DNA from: Paenibacillus sp. Soil787
GTDB taxonomy: Bacteria; Bacillota; Bacilli; Paenibacillales; NBRC-103111
Direction: 5' to 3'
Assembly (NCBI RefSeq): GCF_001429545.1
Contig: NZ_LMSP01000010.1
Coordinates: forward strand, 151-64,150
DNA: 64,000 bases
Position 1 is the first letter of the stretch. Each line of letters starts with the position of its first letter. The translations under genes were made by a program, and so were the position numbers. The notes under the pieces were generated by a model. That model ran no database searches. It worked only from the letters and a program-made list of their open reading frames with translations, and was not told where the DNA came from. This document shows positions 32,908 through 41,151 of the stretch, piece by piece.

Positions 32908-34095
32908 ATGACAATTTTCCAGCAACGGCAGCAGGCGCTGCAGCGTGAGATGATCGAGCGGGGTTGGTCGGGCTTCTTGGTCACGAACAACGTCGATATA
33001 TATTACTACTGCGGATCGATGCAGACGGGGTATTTGTTTATTCCGGCGGAGGGAGACGCGCTTTACCTCGTACGCCGAAGTTTGGTCCGAGCGGAGCAGG
33101 AAGCGTCAGCGGCCGTGGAAGCGCTGGGGTCTTTGAAGACGCTGGGCGAGCGTCTTCGCGCGCGCTGCGCGGGTGGATGTGGATCCGCGGCTTTGCCGCT
33201 GCGGATCGGGACTGAGCTGGACGTGTTACCCGTCCAGCTGTATTTGCGGCTGCAGGCCGCGCTGCCCGGCGCGGCCTGGGAGGACGGCTCGCTGCTCGTG
33301 CGCGAGCAGCGGATGATCAAATCGCCGGACGAAGTTACGGCGATTCGAGCGGCTGCGCGCGTCGTCGACGCAGCGCTGGAAGCGGTCATCCCCCACATTC
33401 GTGAGGGGATGGCGGAGTTTGAGCTGATGGCGCTCATCGAGCATCAGCTCCGGCTGCGCGGGCACCAAGGGCTGATGCGCATGCGCGCGTACAATTCCGA
33501 GTTGATAACCGGAATGGTAGCGGCAGGCGCGGCGGCAGCGGTGCCCACCTATTTTGACGGGCCGGCCGGGGGCACGGGGTTACACCCGTCCAGCCCGCAA
33601 AGCTCGGGCCGCACGCTGATTGGGCGCGGCGAACCGATTCTCGTCGATATCGGCTGCACGATCGACGGCTATTTGATCGATCAGACGCGCACGCTCGTGA
33701 TCGGCGATCTAGACCCTGATCTGCAGCGGGCCTATGACGTGGCGGAGCAGGTGCTCCGCGCCACGGAAGCCAGGCTGCAGCCTGGCGTTATCGCCGAGCA
33801 TCTGTATCTGCTCGCGCTGGATCAAGTGCAGGAAGCGGGGCTAAGCGCCCACTTCATGGGGTACGGCGCTGACCAAGTGAAATTCCTTGGTCATGGCATC
33901 GGGCTCGAAATCGACGAACTGCCCGTTCTCGCCAAAGGTTTCAAATATCCGCTGGCGCCTGGCATGGTCATCGCAATCGAACCCAAATTCACCTTCCCCG
34001 GCCGCGGGGTGGTGGGCATAGAGGATACGTATCTGATTACGGATACGGGGTACGAGAAGCTGACGATTTCCCGTGATGGAATACTTCGGATATAA
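32908..34095 (+). CDS. M24-family Xaa-Pro peptidase
   Basis: 395 aa from ATG 32908 (AAGGAGAG upstream). The N-terminal creatinase-like domain (1-130) is followed by the pita-bread metallopeptidase domain. The five metal ligands are visible: Asp in VDIGCTIDG, Asp in LIDQTRT, His in FLGHGIGLEID, Glu in AIEPKF and Glu in VGIEDTYL. It cleaves N-terminal residues ahead of proline in the cytosol. The middle is strongly GC-rich, unlike the Tad genes before it. Confidence 0.92.
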   Translation: MTIFQQRQQALQREMIERGWSGFLVTNNVDIYYYCGSMQTGYLFIPAEGDALYLVRRSLVRAEQEASAAVEALGSLKTLGERLRARCAGGCGSAALPLRIGTELDVLPVQLYLRLQAALPGAAWEDGSLLVREQRMIKSPDEVTAIRAAARVVDAALEAVIPHIREGMAEFELMALIEHQLRLRGHQGLMRMRAYNSELITGMVAAGAAAAVPTYFDGPAGGTGLHPSSPQSSGRTLIGRGEPILVDIGCTIDGYLIDQTRTLVIGDLDPDLQRAYDVAEQVLRATEARLQPGVIAEHLYLLALDQVQEAGLSAHFMGYGADQVKFLGHGIGLEIDELPVLAKGFKYPLAPGMVIAIEPKFTFPGRGVVGIEDTYLITDTGYEKLTISRDGILRI

Positions 34096-34194
34096 GGGAC
34101 AGAAATATATTTTACAAGAAATTACTGGTTTATCGGTAAAGTGCTAAGGATGTTTGAGGCGTATGCAGGTAGGTGCGGTATGTGGTGTATACTC

Positions 34195-34425
34195 AATGGT
34201 TGATAGCAAGGGTACCTTTTACAGCCGAAGGGAACGAGGATTCGCTATTTTATGAATATGCGCTAAAAATGGCTTTGGGCGGAACGAGAGTGCGCTATGT
34301 GTTAGGAAATGATGTGAATCATGTCCGAAACTGTTAAATAGCGGATCGACGTTCCTCCAAAGCTGGGATTCTGCCGGATTTCGACTAATTAACGCCTCTA
34401 CGTTCCCTCGAAAGGTTCGTTTAAG
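34195..34425. repeat. Intergenic repeat element, GCGCTAT family (second site)
   Basis: Non-coding. GGGAACGAGGATTCGCTATT (about 34229), CGGAACGAGAGTGCGCTATG (about 34280), then inverted copies AAATAGCGGATCGACGTTCC (about 34335) and TTAACGCCTCTACGTTCC (about 34388). The same units occur at 11461-11700. Confidence 0.65.
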
Positions 34426-34429
34426 ATTG

Positions 34430-34460
34430 AAAAACCCTAGCCAGTGGCTAGGGTTTATTC
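34430..34460. terminator. clpP terminator
   Basis: AAACCCTAGCCA-gTGGCTAGGGTTT perfect stem; on the minus strand it is followed by T-rich sequence, directly downstream of clpP. Confidence 0.8.
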
Positions 34461-34484
34461 AATCTTAATTTATAGAATGAACGA

Positions 34485-35066
34485 TTAGATTTTCTCAATT
34501 ACCTTATCAATCAATCCATACGTTTTCGCATCTTCAGCGGTTAAGAAGTAATCACGGTCTGTATCTAATTCAATCTTCTCGATCGGCTGCTTAGTTGTAT
34601 CAGCAAGTATACGATTGAGTGTTCGCCGTGTTTTGAGAATGTGCTGGGCACGAATATGAATATCGCTGGCTTGGCCTTGGGCGCCTCCCCATGGTTGGTG
34701 AATCATGACCTCGGCATTAGGGAGAGCGAACCTTTTGCCAGGTGCGCCTGCCGTTAAGAGAATAGCCCCCATGGATGCGGCCATACCTACGCAGATGGTG
34801 GAAACGTCGGGCTTAATAAAATGCATCGTATCGTAGATCGCGAGTCCTGCAGAAGTAGAACCGCCGGGTGAGTTGATGTACAGAGAAATATCTTTCTCAG
34901 GATCTTCAGCGGAAAGGAACAATAACTGGGCAACAATCGCATTTGCTACTTGATCGTTAACCTCCGTGCCAAGGAACACAATGCGATCTTTGAGCAGTCG
35001 GGAATAAATGTCGTAAGAGCGCTCACCGCGCGAAGATTGTTCTACTACCATAGGTATGAAACTCAT
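34485..35066 (-). CDS. clpP: ATP-dependent Clp protease proteolytic subunit
   Basis: 193 aa from ATG 35066 (beginning [10 protein letters not shown]); an ATG three codons earlier sits directly on the AAAGGA site, so the later one fits. Catalytic triad Ser98 (GMAASMGA), His123 (MIHQP) and Asp172 occupy the E. coli positions. Forms the tetradecameric protease with ClpX/ClpC. No clpX is adjacent. A second, more typical clpP probably exists elsewhere in the genome, but that is not shown here. Confidence 0.95.
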   Translation of the reverse strand: MSFIPMVVEQSSRGERSYDIYSRLLKDRIVFLGTEVNDQVANAIVAQLLFLSAEDPEKDISLYINSPGGSTSAGLAIYDTMHFIKPDVSTICVGMAASMGAILLTAGAPGKRFALPNAEVMIHQPWGGAQGQASDIHIRAQHILKTRRTLNRILADTTKQPIEKIELDTDRDYFLTAEDAKTYGLIDKVIEKI

Positions 35067-35098
35067 TGGAATCATCCTTTCATTTTTAAGTACTATAT

Positions 35099-35392
35099 TT
35101 AAGAAGCTTTGCTTTGGATGGTATGACTGTGCACAGTACGTGTTTGACCAAAACCTGAGGACACCATGATTAAACGGATCGGTTCTTCGCCATGAGTGGT
35201 TTGCAATTCACGAACGGTGAAGGTAGCTTCCGATTCATTGGTCGAGGAGCCTTGACGACGATAAGAGTCGATCGAGATCACGTTGCCTCCTGAGGTTTCA
35301 TGAGTACGTGGGGCGGTTTGCTCCCAAGCAATAACAGGTGTTGCAGGTACTGCGTCATTCTGCGGTTTACTTGTTTGTTGTTCATGGTTCAT
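35099..35392 (-). CDS. Hypothetical small polar protein
   Basis: 97 aa, GAGGTAACCGCC upstream of ATG 35392. Low-complexity polar N-terminus followed by [15 protein letters not shown] and [36 protein letters not shown]. No membrane segment. It lies 13 bp after the HTH gene, so is probably its operon partner. Unknown family. Confidence 0.6.
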   Translation of the reverse strand: MNHEQQTSKPQNDAVPATPVIAWEQTAPRTHETSGGNVISIDSYRRQGSSTNESEATFTVRELQTTHGEEPIRLIMVSSGFGQTRTVHSHTIQSKAS

Positions 35393-35405
35393 GGCGGTTA
35401 CCTCC

Positions 35406-35990
35406 TCATTCTTTCGGTTTGGGATATACGGCTAACAAGACTTGATAGGCATCATTTCCGTCTTTGCAGCCAGAGTATCGATCCACCAATTGCTGCACCA
35501 TGGCAGCGTATTCCTCAACGAATGTTTGCCTTTGCTGTTCATCAGACAGATGGACCTGCAGCTGAAGCGTTGCACTAGGAATCACTTCGCCTACATCGGA
35601 TTGTTCCATAAGCAGCATTGCATCTCTTCGAATCCGCTCGGATGCGGTCACAAGGTGAGCCAAAGAGCTCTGGTCCTTCAATCTCTGCAAGGTTTCGGGT
35701 TTCATACTTAGCGATTCGGCCAGCACGAATGTTTTGGCTATCGCTCTGTACAAGACTTCGACCAGATTGCGCACCTGACGAGTACCCACGCGTTCAACCA
35801 AGCCTGCTTTTTCCAAAGCTTTGAGGTGATAGTTAATGCGTTGAGCTGTTTCCCCGAGCGTTCGAGCCACTTCAGCAGCAGAACCAGGTTCCAGTAACTG
35901 AGCAATGATCTCCCCGCGGATAGGGTTCAACAAGACGGTAGCTTGCTCTGGAGACTCGATGTAATAGCTGTCTTGAATATCTTTTAGCAT
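35406..35990 (-). CDS. ArsR-like winged-helix transcriptional regulator
   Basis: 194 aa from ATG 35990, the start that lies downstream of a recognisable promoter (36034-36062) and GGAGG; the open frame runs to 36062 but would begin inside that promoter. HTH_20/ArsR-like: LLNPIRGEIIAQLLEPGSAAEVARTLGETAQRINYHLKALEKAGLVERV (about 20-70), then a helical ligand/dimer domain. No cysteines of the arsenic type. Forms an operon with the 97-aa gene. Ligand unknown. Confidence 0.82.
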   Translation of the reverse strand: MLKDIQDSYYIESPEQATVLLNPIRGEIIAQLLEPGSAAEVARTLGETAQRINYHLKALEKAGLVERVGTRQVRNLVEVLYRAIAKTFVLAESLSMKPETLQRLKDQSSLAHLVTASERIRRDAMLLMEQSDVGEVIPSATLQLQVHLSDEQQRQTFVEEYAAMVQQLVDRYSGCKDGNDAYQVLLAVYPKPKE

Positions 35991-36023
35991 GGAGTGGATA
36001 GCCTCCGGTACAAAGTGTGTGTT

Positions 36024-36062
36024 ACGTAAAAATATTTTATTACGTGGTGGGTGAAATGTCAA
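36024..36062 (-). promoter_or_regulatory. Promoter and palindromic operator of the HTH gene
   Basis: On the minus strand TTGACA (36062-36057), a 17-bp spacer and TAAAAT (36039-36034). A near-perfect palindrome ACGTAA-aaatatttta-TTACGT (36024-36045) covers the -10 element and could be an autoregulatory site. A transposon-like end begins 27 bp upstream, at 36089. Confidence 0.65.
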
Positions 36063-36088
36063 TGGGCGGGGTTAAGAAGATGATGCCA

Positions 36089-36140
36089 TGTTGGTTGACA
36101 AATAAGTTTTGAAGTAACAAATAAAGTTCTGAAGTATTGA
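36089..36140 (+). mobile_element. Tn7-like transposon end (dense type)
   Basis: Begins TGTTGG at 36089 and continues with two closely packed repeats, TGACAAATAAGTTTTGAAGT and AACAAATAAAGTTCTGAAGT. These match the style of TnsB binding sites in Tn7 (TGT terminus, sites like GACAATAAAGTCTTAAACT). It faces rightwards, into the sugar operon. No transposase gene follows. Confidence 0.65.
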
Positions 36141-36333
36141 AAATGATCTTTCTGGCGACGAGATTGTATAGTACTTGATACCTTATTAGGGAATTTAAAA
36201 TGTGTAATGGATGTACGATGGCAATTTTTAGGAAGTAGTCAACGACTAGACGTAGAAGTGATCGATTACATCTCAGTGGCATTCTTTCATTTGTTTACAA
36301 AAATAATGGTCAAAAAGCGGTTGTGGTGCAACG

Positions 36334-36657
36334 ATGTCTTGGTATGGGGGGCTCATACAACCATTATGGGATCTTTACAGAGCAATGGATTCAACAGTAA
36401 ATACGATTGATTTCATGCTTTCTGAAAATCGAGATGCTCCCGCCGCCAAGCGATTAACTTCACCACACCATCAATCGCCGCGCGTGATTAAGGTCGATAA
36501 AAACCCAGCATATCCTACCGAGGTTCAGCAATTGAAGGACGAGAAGACTATAAAACAAGAAACAATACTACGACAACAGAAATATCTTAACCATATAATT
36601 GAACAAGATCATCGATCCATAAAGAAAGTCATTAAAAAATTAAAACGATTTAATTAA
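36334..36657 (+). pseudogene. IS6-family (IS240/IS26-like) transposase remnant
   Basis: Fragment with LYRAMDSTVNTIDFMLS, NRDAPAAKRL, RVIKVDKNPAYPTEVQQLK, LRQQKYLNHIIEQDHRSIKK. DKNPAYP carries the second Asp and EQDHR the Glu of the IS6 DDE motif. The first Asp and the N-terminal HTH are missing or garbled, and the C-terminal ~30 residues are cut. Intact members have about 225-235 aa. A relic, not an active IS. Confidence 0.85.
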
Positions 36658-36681
36658 TTTCCATAAAATAAATGAAAGCGA

Positions 36682-36743
36682 TTGACAACTTTATGAAAGC
36701 GTATTATCATGAAATTGTTAGATAATTTAAAACGATTTAAAAG
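36682..36743 (+). promoter_or_regulatory. lacI-type promoter and operator
   Basis: TTGACA (36682-36687), 17-bp spacer, TATCAT (36705-36710). AATTTAAAACGATTTAAA at 36724-36741 resembles the perfect palindrome at 37804, so autoregulation is likely. TGAAAGCG occurs twice here (36672, 36694), a half-match to catabolite-responsive cre elements. Confidence 0.65.
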
Positions 36744-36755
36744 AAGGATGAACAG

Positions 36756-37790
36756 ATGAAAAGTGCTAATATAACTTTGAAGGATATCGCCAGGGTCGCA
36801 GGTGTTTCCACTGCAACTGCATCCTTAGCTCTTGCTGGTGATTCGCGGGTTAACATCAAGACCAAGCAGCTTGTTGAAGATGTCGCTCAGCGGCTGAAAT
36901 ACGTTCCTAATGAAATCGGGCGAAGCTTACGTGCGAAGAAAGCGGAGACAATTGCGCTTATTTTTCCGAATACACCCCATAATGCCTTTACACATCCATA
37001 CTTTGTCAGCTTATTGGAAGGTATCTCTGAGGTGCTTGTGCAGCACAATTTTCATCTACTGGTGTCAACGTCTCGTTCGGAGATTGATGAATCCGCAGCC
37101 TATGACAAAATCCTTCGTAACCGCCGTGCAGATGGGATTATTTTGTGGCCTGCTTCGATTAAAGATCGAAACATTGTGAAGATCATTGAATCTGATTTTC
37201 CCGTTGTTTACTTAGGGAAATGGCACCATGATGAAATTATTACGGTAGAGAGAGATGAATTTGGCGGTGCTTACATGGCAACGGAGCATTTGTTAAAGCT
37301 TGGTCACAAACGTATCGTTCATATTACTGGACCGTTGGAATATCAAGTGAGTGTCGACCGTTTGGATGGCTATAAGCAGGCATTGCAGGATCATAGAGTG
37401 CTATACGATCCATCTCTTGTGATCGAGAAGGATTACACCATGGAATCCGGTCGAAGTGCAATCGTAAAGCTTCGTGAAGATAAGGTTTCATATGATGCTG
37501 TTTTTGCAGGTAATGATATGATGGCGATTGGCGCGATTAAGCAGCTTCAAAAATGCGGCATTTCCGTCCCGGGTGACATAGCTGTGGTCGGCTGCGACAA
37601 CATTGATATGGCTGCAATTCTGGATCCAGCGTTAACAACCATCTATCAACCCATGCAACAAATAGGTGTGATTGCAGCGGAAAAACTGATCGCATTATTG
37701 ACGAATCAGGAAGTAGGCGAAGTGCAAACCGTAGTACCAACACGGTTAATCGTTAGGGACTCCTGCGGTGCCAATAAGGAGATTTCCTAA
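36756..37790 (+). CDS. LacI-family regulator of the arabinoside operon
   Basis: 344 aa. The N-terminal HTH reads TLKDIARVAGVSTATASLALAGDSRVNIKTK, followed by hinge and a periplasmic-binding-type ligand domain (about 62-335). AAGAAGGATG precedes ATG 36756. It lies upstream of, and in the same direction as, the ABC transporter and glycosidase genes. Paired operators at 36724 and 37804 indicate local control. Ligand probably arabinose or an arabino-oligosaccharide (inference from the enzymes). Confidence 0.9.
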   Translation: MKSANITLKDIARVAGVSTATASLALAGDSRVNIKTKQLVEDVAQRLKYVPNEIGRSLRAKKAETIALIFPNTPHNAFTHPYFVSLLEGISEVLVQHNFHLLVSTSRSEIDESAAYDKILRNRRADGIILWPASIKDRNIVKIIESDFPVVYLGKWHHDEIITVERDEFGGAYMATEHLLKLGHKRIVHITGPLEYQVSVDRLDGYKQALQDHRVLYDPSLVIEKDYTMESGRSAIVKLREDKVSYDAVFAGNDMMAIGAIKQLQKCGISVPGDIAVVGCDNIDMAAILDPALTTIYQPMQQIGVIAAEKLIALLTNQEVGEVQTVVPTRLIVRDSCGANKEIS

Positions 37791-37803
37791 TTTTTTTAAT
37801 CAT

Positions 37804-37823
37804 AATTTAAATCGATTTAAATT
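37804..37823. promoter_or_regulatory. LacI-type operator, perfect 20-bp palindrome
   Basis: AATTTAAATCGATTTAAATT reads the same on both strands, with the central CG of LacI/GalR operators. It lies 158 bp before the solute-binding protein gene and resembles the site upstream of the LacI gene. Confidence 0.8.
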
Positions 37824-37961
37824 TGAGAGGCGGTGATGTTTATTCATACAACTCAAAGGAATTGATTATTTTCAAAAGGGGACTTTACACATATCGGATC
37901 ATTAGGGAAATCGTTGGTGAGGCAGCTGTACTTATAATATGTAGAACATTGGAGGAGAAAA

Positions 37962-39269
37962 ATGATGAGAAAAATGCGTGTACTTACTCGAATCATGGCT
38001 GGCACATTGGCTGTATCAACGGTTTTTGCATTGTCGGCTTGCGGAAACAGCGGATCAGATAAAGAAACTAAAACAACACCTGCTTCCAACACTAAAAAGA
38101 CAACGCTTACATTTTGGAATACCTTCACGGGGCCGGATGGAGAGACATTGAAATCCATCGTCGATAAGTATAACAAAGATCACGCCAATCAAGTTGAAAT
38201 CAAAATGGATGTGCTTCCAGCGGACCAGTTTGCTCAGAAACTTCCGCCTTCCATTGCAACTAAGACGGCACCCTCACTACTGTTAATGTCTCCAAGCGCT
38301 GCTATTCCTTTTATTCAAAATGGTTCCTTCCAGAAGCTTGATGATTTCTTTACGGCTTCAGGCGCAGATAAAGGTGATTTCTCGGACGCCTCCTTACAAA
38401 TGGGTCAAGTGAATGGCGCACAGTATATGCTTCCGATGCAAACGATCGGTGTGTTCTTATTCTGGAATAAAAAGCTATTTAAAGAAGCGGGTCTCGATCC
38501 GGAAAAACCGCCTCAAACGTTCGACCAATTAGCGGAGTATGCGGTGAAATTGACGGATCCCGGAAAAAATCAATTCGGCTTAAGCATGCCGGTGAAAGGT
38601 GCTCCTCAGTACTACACCTCCTTCATCTGGGGGAACGGCGGAGATTTCGTTGATTTGAAGAACAAGAAGTCGGTATTAAATTCACCGGAAAATGTGAAGA
38701 CGATGGAATGGTTCCAAGATTTGGTTGTCAATAAAAAGGTGTCTCCAAAAGGAGCACAAGGTAGTGAGTTCGACAAGCTCATGATCAATGGAAAACTTGG
38801 TATGTTCTTAACAGGACCTTGGCTTGCAGGCGGTTTAAAACAAAATAATATCGACTTCGGTGTGAGTCTTCCTCCAAAAGGTTCAGTGAAGCAAGCGACA
38901 CTATCCGATGGCAGCGTGTTTACGATTCCATCGAGCACTTCACCTGAAGAGAAAAAGGCAGCTTATGATTTCATTAAATACTGGAATTCAACAGCTATCG
39001 GCAAAGAGTGGTCACTCAAAATTGGTTTCCCTCCTTATTTGAAGTCTGTAGCGAATGACCCGCAAGTCAAGGCGGATCCTCTTGTATCGCAGCTATCTAA
39101 TTTCGGAACGGCAGCCCAATCTTTCTTGAGTGGCTTAAGTACGGGAGACCGGATTAACTCTGACATCCTGTTCCCGATGTTGGAGGCGATTGAAGCAGGG
39201 CAACCACCGGCAATCGTCTTGAAGAAAGCTTCCGAAGACATCGATAAAGCACTTCAAACCGAGAAATAA
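37962..39269 (+). CDS. ABC transporter sugar-binding lipoprotein
   Basis: 435 aa; GGAGGAGAAAA precedes ATG 37962 (a second ATG follows directly). Signal peptide with lipobox ALSACG (Cys27 or so). Family 1 extracellular solute-binding protein: TLTFWNTFTGPDGETLKSIVDKYN, FLFWNKKLFKEAGLDPEKPPQTFDQL and GKLGMFLTGPWLAGGL. It delivers an oligosaccharide to the two permeases that follow. No ATPase gene is in the operon; a shared MsmX-type ATPase is the usual solution in Bacillales. Confidence 0.92.
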   Translation: MMRKMRVLTRIMAGTLAVSTVFALSACGNSGSDKETKTTPASNTKKTTLTFWNTFTGPDGETLKSIVDKYNKDHANQVEIKMDVLPADQFAQKLPPSIATKTAPSLLLMSPSAAIPFIQNGSFQKLDDFFTASGADKGDFSDASLQMGQVNGAQYMLPMQTIGVFLFWNKKLFKEAGLDPEKPPQTFDQLAEYAVKLTDPGKNQFGLSMPVKGAPQYYTSFIWGNGGDFVDLKNKKSVLNSPENVKTMEWFQDLVVNKKVSPKGAQGSEFDKLMINGKLGMFLTGPWLAGGLKQNNIDFGVSLPPKGSVKQATLSDGSVFTIPSSTSPEEKKAAYDFIKYWNSTAIGKEWSLKIGFPPYLKSVANDPQVKADPLVSQLSNFGTAAQSFLSGLSTGDRINSDILFPMLEAIEAGQPPAIVLKKASEDIDKALQTEK

Positions 39270-39353
39270 ATCATGCATGACTTTTCCCGCCAAACCGGAT
39301 TTTGGAAAGTAGGGCTGGCGGGAAAATAAACCTTCGCCAAGTAGGTGTTCATA

Positions 39354-40265
39354 ATGGCAAGCAACAAGCAGGTCATCCAAAAGCTCAATCGTCCGCAGCG
39401 TGCCGCTTATCTCTTCATTGCACCTGCACTAATTCTTTTATTCGTATTTACAATTGTGCCTTTGTTATCAACATTAGTCATCAGCGTGTTAAACATGGAC
39501 GTATTTCTGAAAGTATCGGGATTCGCAGGCTTCGAACATTTCAAGCGCATATGGGAAGATGATCGATTCTGGAATGCCCTTCGCAATACGTTTTATTTTG
39601 CTGCCGTCGAAGTTCCTATTCAGGTGATCTTAGCCCTGCTCGTTGCCGTATTTGTTTCGAAAAACACGGCGTTTCGCAAATTTTTGAGATCCGCCTTTTT
39701 CCTTCCTTCGATCTGTTCGTTCACAGCCATCGGTATTGTCTGGTCCTTCTTACTGGATCCTCAGACGGGTATGTATCCTTATTATTTAAGCGTTCTAGGA
39801 CTTCCACGACTGGAGTTTTTACGCGATCCTGTTCTGGCCATGCCTTCCGTCATTGTGATGACCGTATGGAAAAGCTTTGGTTACACCATGGTTATCCTGG
39901 TTGCAGGTCTGCAGAGTATTCCACAATCCTATTACGAGGCTGCTGAGTTGGATGGTGCAGGCAAAGCCCGGCAATTTTTCAGTATCACAGTGCCAAATCT
40001 CATTCCTTCTTTAAGCTTCTGCATCATTACGACGACGATTGCCGCACTGCAGGTGTTTGATCAAATTTTCGTCACAACGCAAGGTGGCCCGTTATTCAAA
40101 ACGGAAACGCTCGTTGCTTATATTTATAATGTCGGTTTCAAAATGGCACCTTACGACTTGGGATATGCGTCCGCAATCTCGGTTACTTTGTTCACGATGA
40201 TTATGGTTATTGCTCTTGTAATGAATCAGTATTTTATGAAAAAAGAAACATCGGATGCCCAGTAA
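39354..40265 (+). CDS. Sugar ABC transporter permease (MalF/UgpA type)
   Basis: 303 aa from ATG 39354 (a GTG at 39345 is less likely). Six TM helices; the EAA loop is YYEAAELDGAGKARQFFSITVPNLIPS. Pairs with the next permease to form the membrane channel. Gap of 84 bp after the binding protein holds a CCCGCC...GGCGGG hairpin (about 39284-39323), which may trim expression of the membrane genes relative to the binding protein. Confidence 0.92.
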   Translation: MASNKQVIQKLNRPQRAAYLFIAPALILLFVFTIVPLLSTLVISVLNMDVFLKVSGFAGFEHFKRIWEDDRFWNALRNTFYFAAVEVPIQVILALLVAVFVSKNTAFRKFLRSAFFLPSICSFTAIGIVWSFLLDPQTGMYPYYLSVLGLPRLEFLRDPVLAMPSVIVMTVWKSFGYTMVILVAGLQSIPQSYYEAAELDGAGKARQFFSITVPNLIPSLSFCIITTTIAALQVFDQIFVTTQGGPLFKTETLVAYIYNVGFKMAPYDLGYASAISVTLFTMIMVIALVMNQYFMKKETSDAQ

Positions 40266-40285
40266 GAGGAGAGAGGAGAATCTCT

Positions 40286-41110
40286 ATGAAAAAATTAACG
40301 TGGAGCCATGCCGCTTCCTACGGATTGATTCTGATTTTGCTCGTACTCGTGTTACATCCTTTCTTATGGCTGCTTATATCCACCTTTAAAACCGAGCAAG
40401 AGCTTCTCAAATATCCGCCTACGTTTCTATCGGACACTTATATTTTAAGCCAATATGCGAATGTCTGGGATCGGTTGCCGTTGGTGCAGTTTTTCAAAAA
40501 TACGGTAATCTTCTCCGGCGGTGTGATGATTTTCTCGGTATTTTTAGATTCTATGGCGGGGTATGCCTTTGCAAGAATTCAATTTAAAGGGCGAAAGGTT
40601 CTCTTCACCTTAGTTCTAATTACGATGATGATTCCGTTCCAAGTTCTCATGATTCCCTTATTTGTTGAAGTGTATAAATTCGGTCTGCTGGACACTTACA
40701 CAGGTCTGATATTACCTCGGGCGAGTAGCGCCTTCGGCATTTTCATGATGAGATCTTTTTTTATCTCGCTGCCCAAAGATTTGGAGGAATCAGGTCGGGT
40801 AGACGGCCTGAATGAATTCCGAATTTATTGGAACATCATGTTGCCCTTGTGCAAATCTTCCATGATAACACTTGGGATTTTCCATCTAATGAATAACTGG
40901 AATGATCTCCTATATCCGCTCATGATGACGAGCTCTACGGACATGAGAACTCTATCTGCCGGGCTTGCGATGTTTGTCGGACAAAGAACGGTTGAATATG
41001 GACCGACCCTGGCGGCTTCGATGCTAGCATTGCTGCCACTCATTGTGGTGTATACCTTTGCACAGAAATATTTTGTTCAAGGTGCGGCGACATCCGGTCT
41101 AAAGGGTTAA
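40286..41110 (+). CDS. Sugar ABC transporter permease (MalG/UgpE type)
   Basis: 274 aa with GAGAGGAG ahead of ATG 40286. Six TM helices and the EAA loop LEESGRVDGLNEFRIYWNIMLPLCKSS. Second permease of the importer; 20 bp after the first. Confidence 0.93.
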   Translation: MKKLTWSHAASYGLILILLVLVLHPFLWLLISTFKTEQELLKYPPTFLSDTYILSQYANVWDRLPLVQFFKNTVIFSGGVMIFSVFLDSMAGYAFARIQFKGRKVLFTLVLITMMIPFQVLMIPLFVEVYKFGLLDTYTGLILPRASSAFGIFMMRSFFISLPKDLEESGRVDGLNEFRIYWNIMLPLCKSSMITLGIFHLMNNWNDLLYPLMMTSSTDMRTLSAGLAMFVGQRTVEYGPTLAASMLALLPLIVVYTFAQKYFVQGAATSGLKG

Positions 41111-41151
41111 TCACACAATTGCATGTACTCAATGAATGAGGTGGCTGAAAG

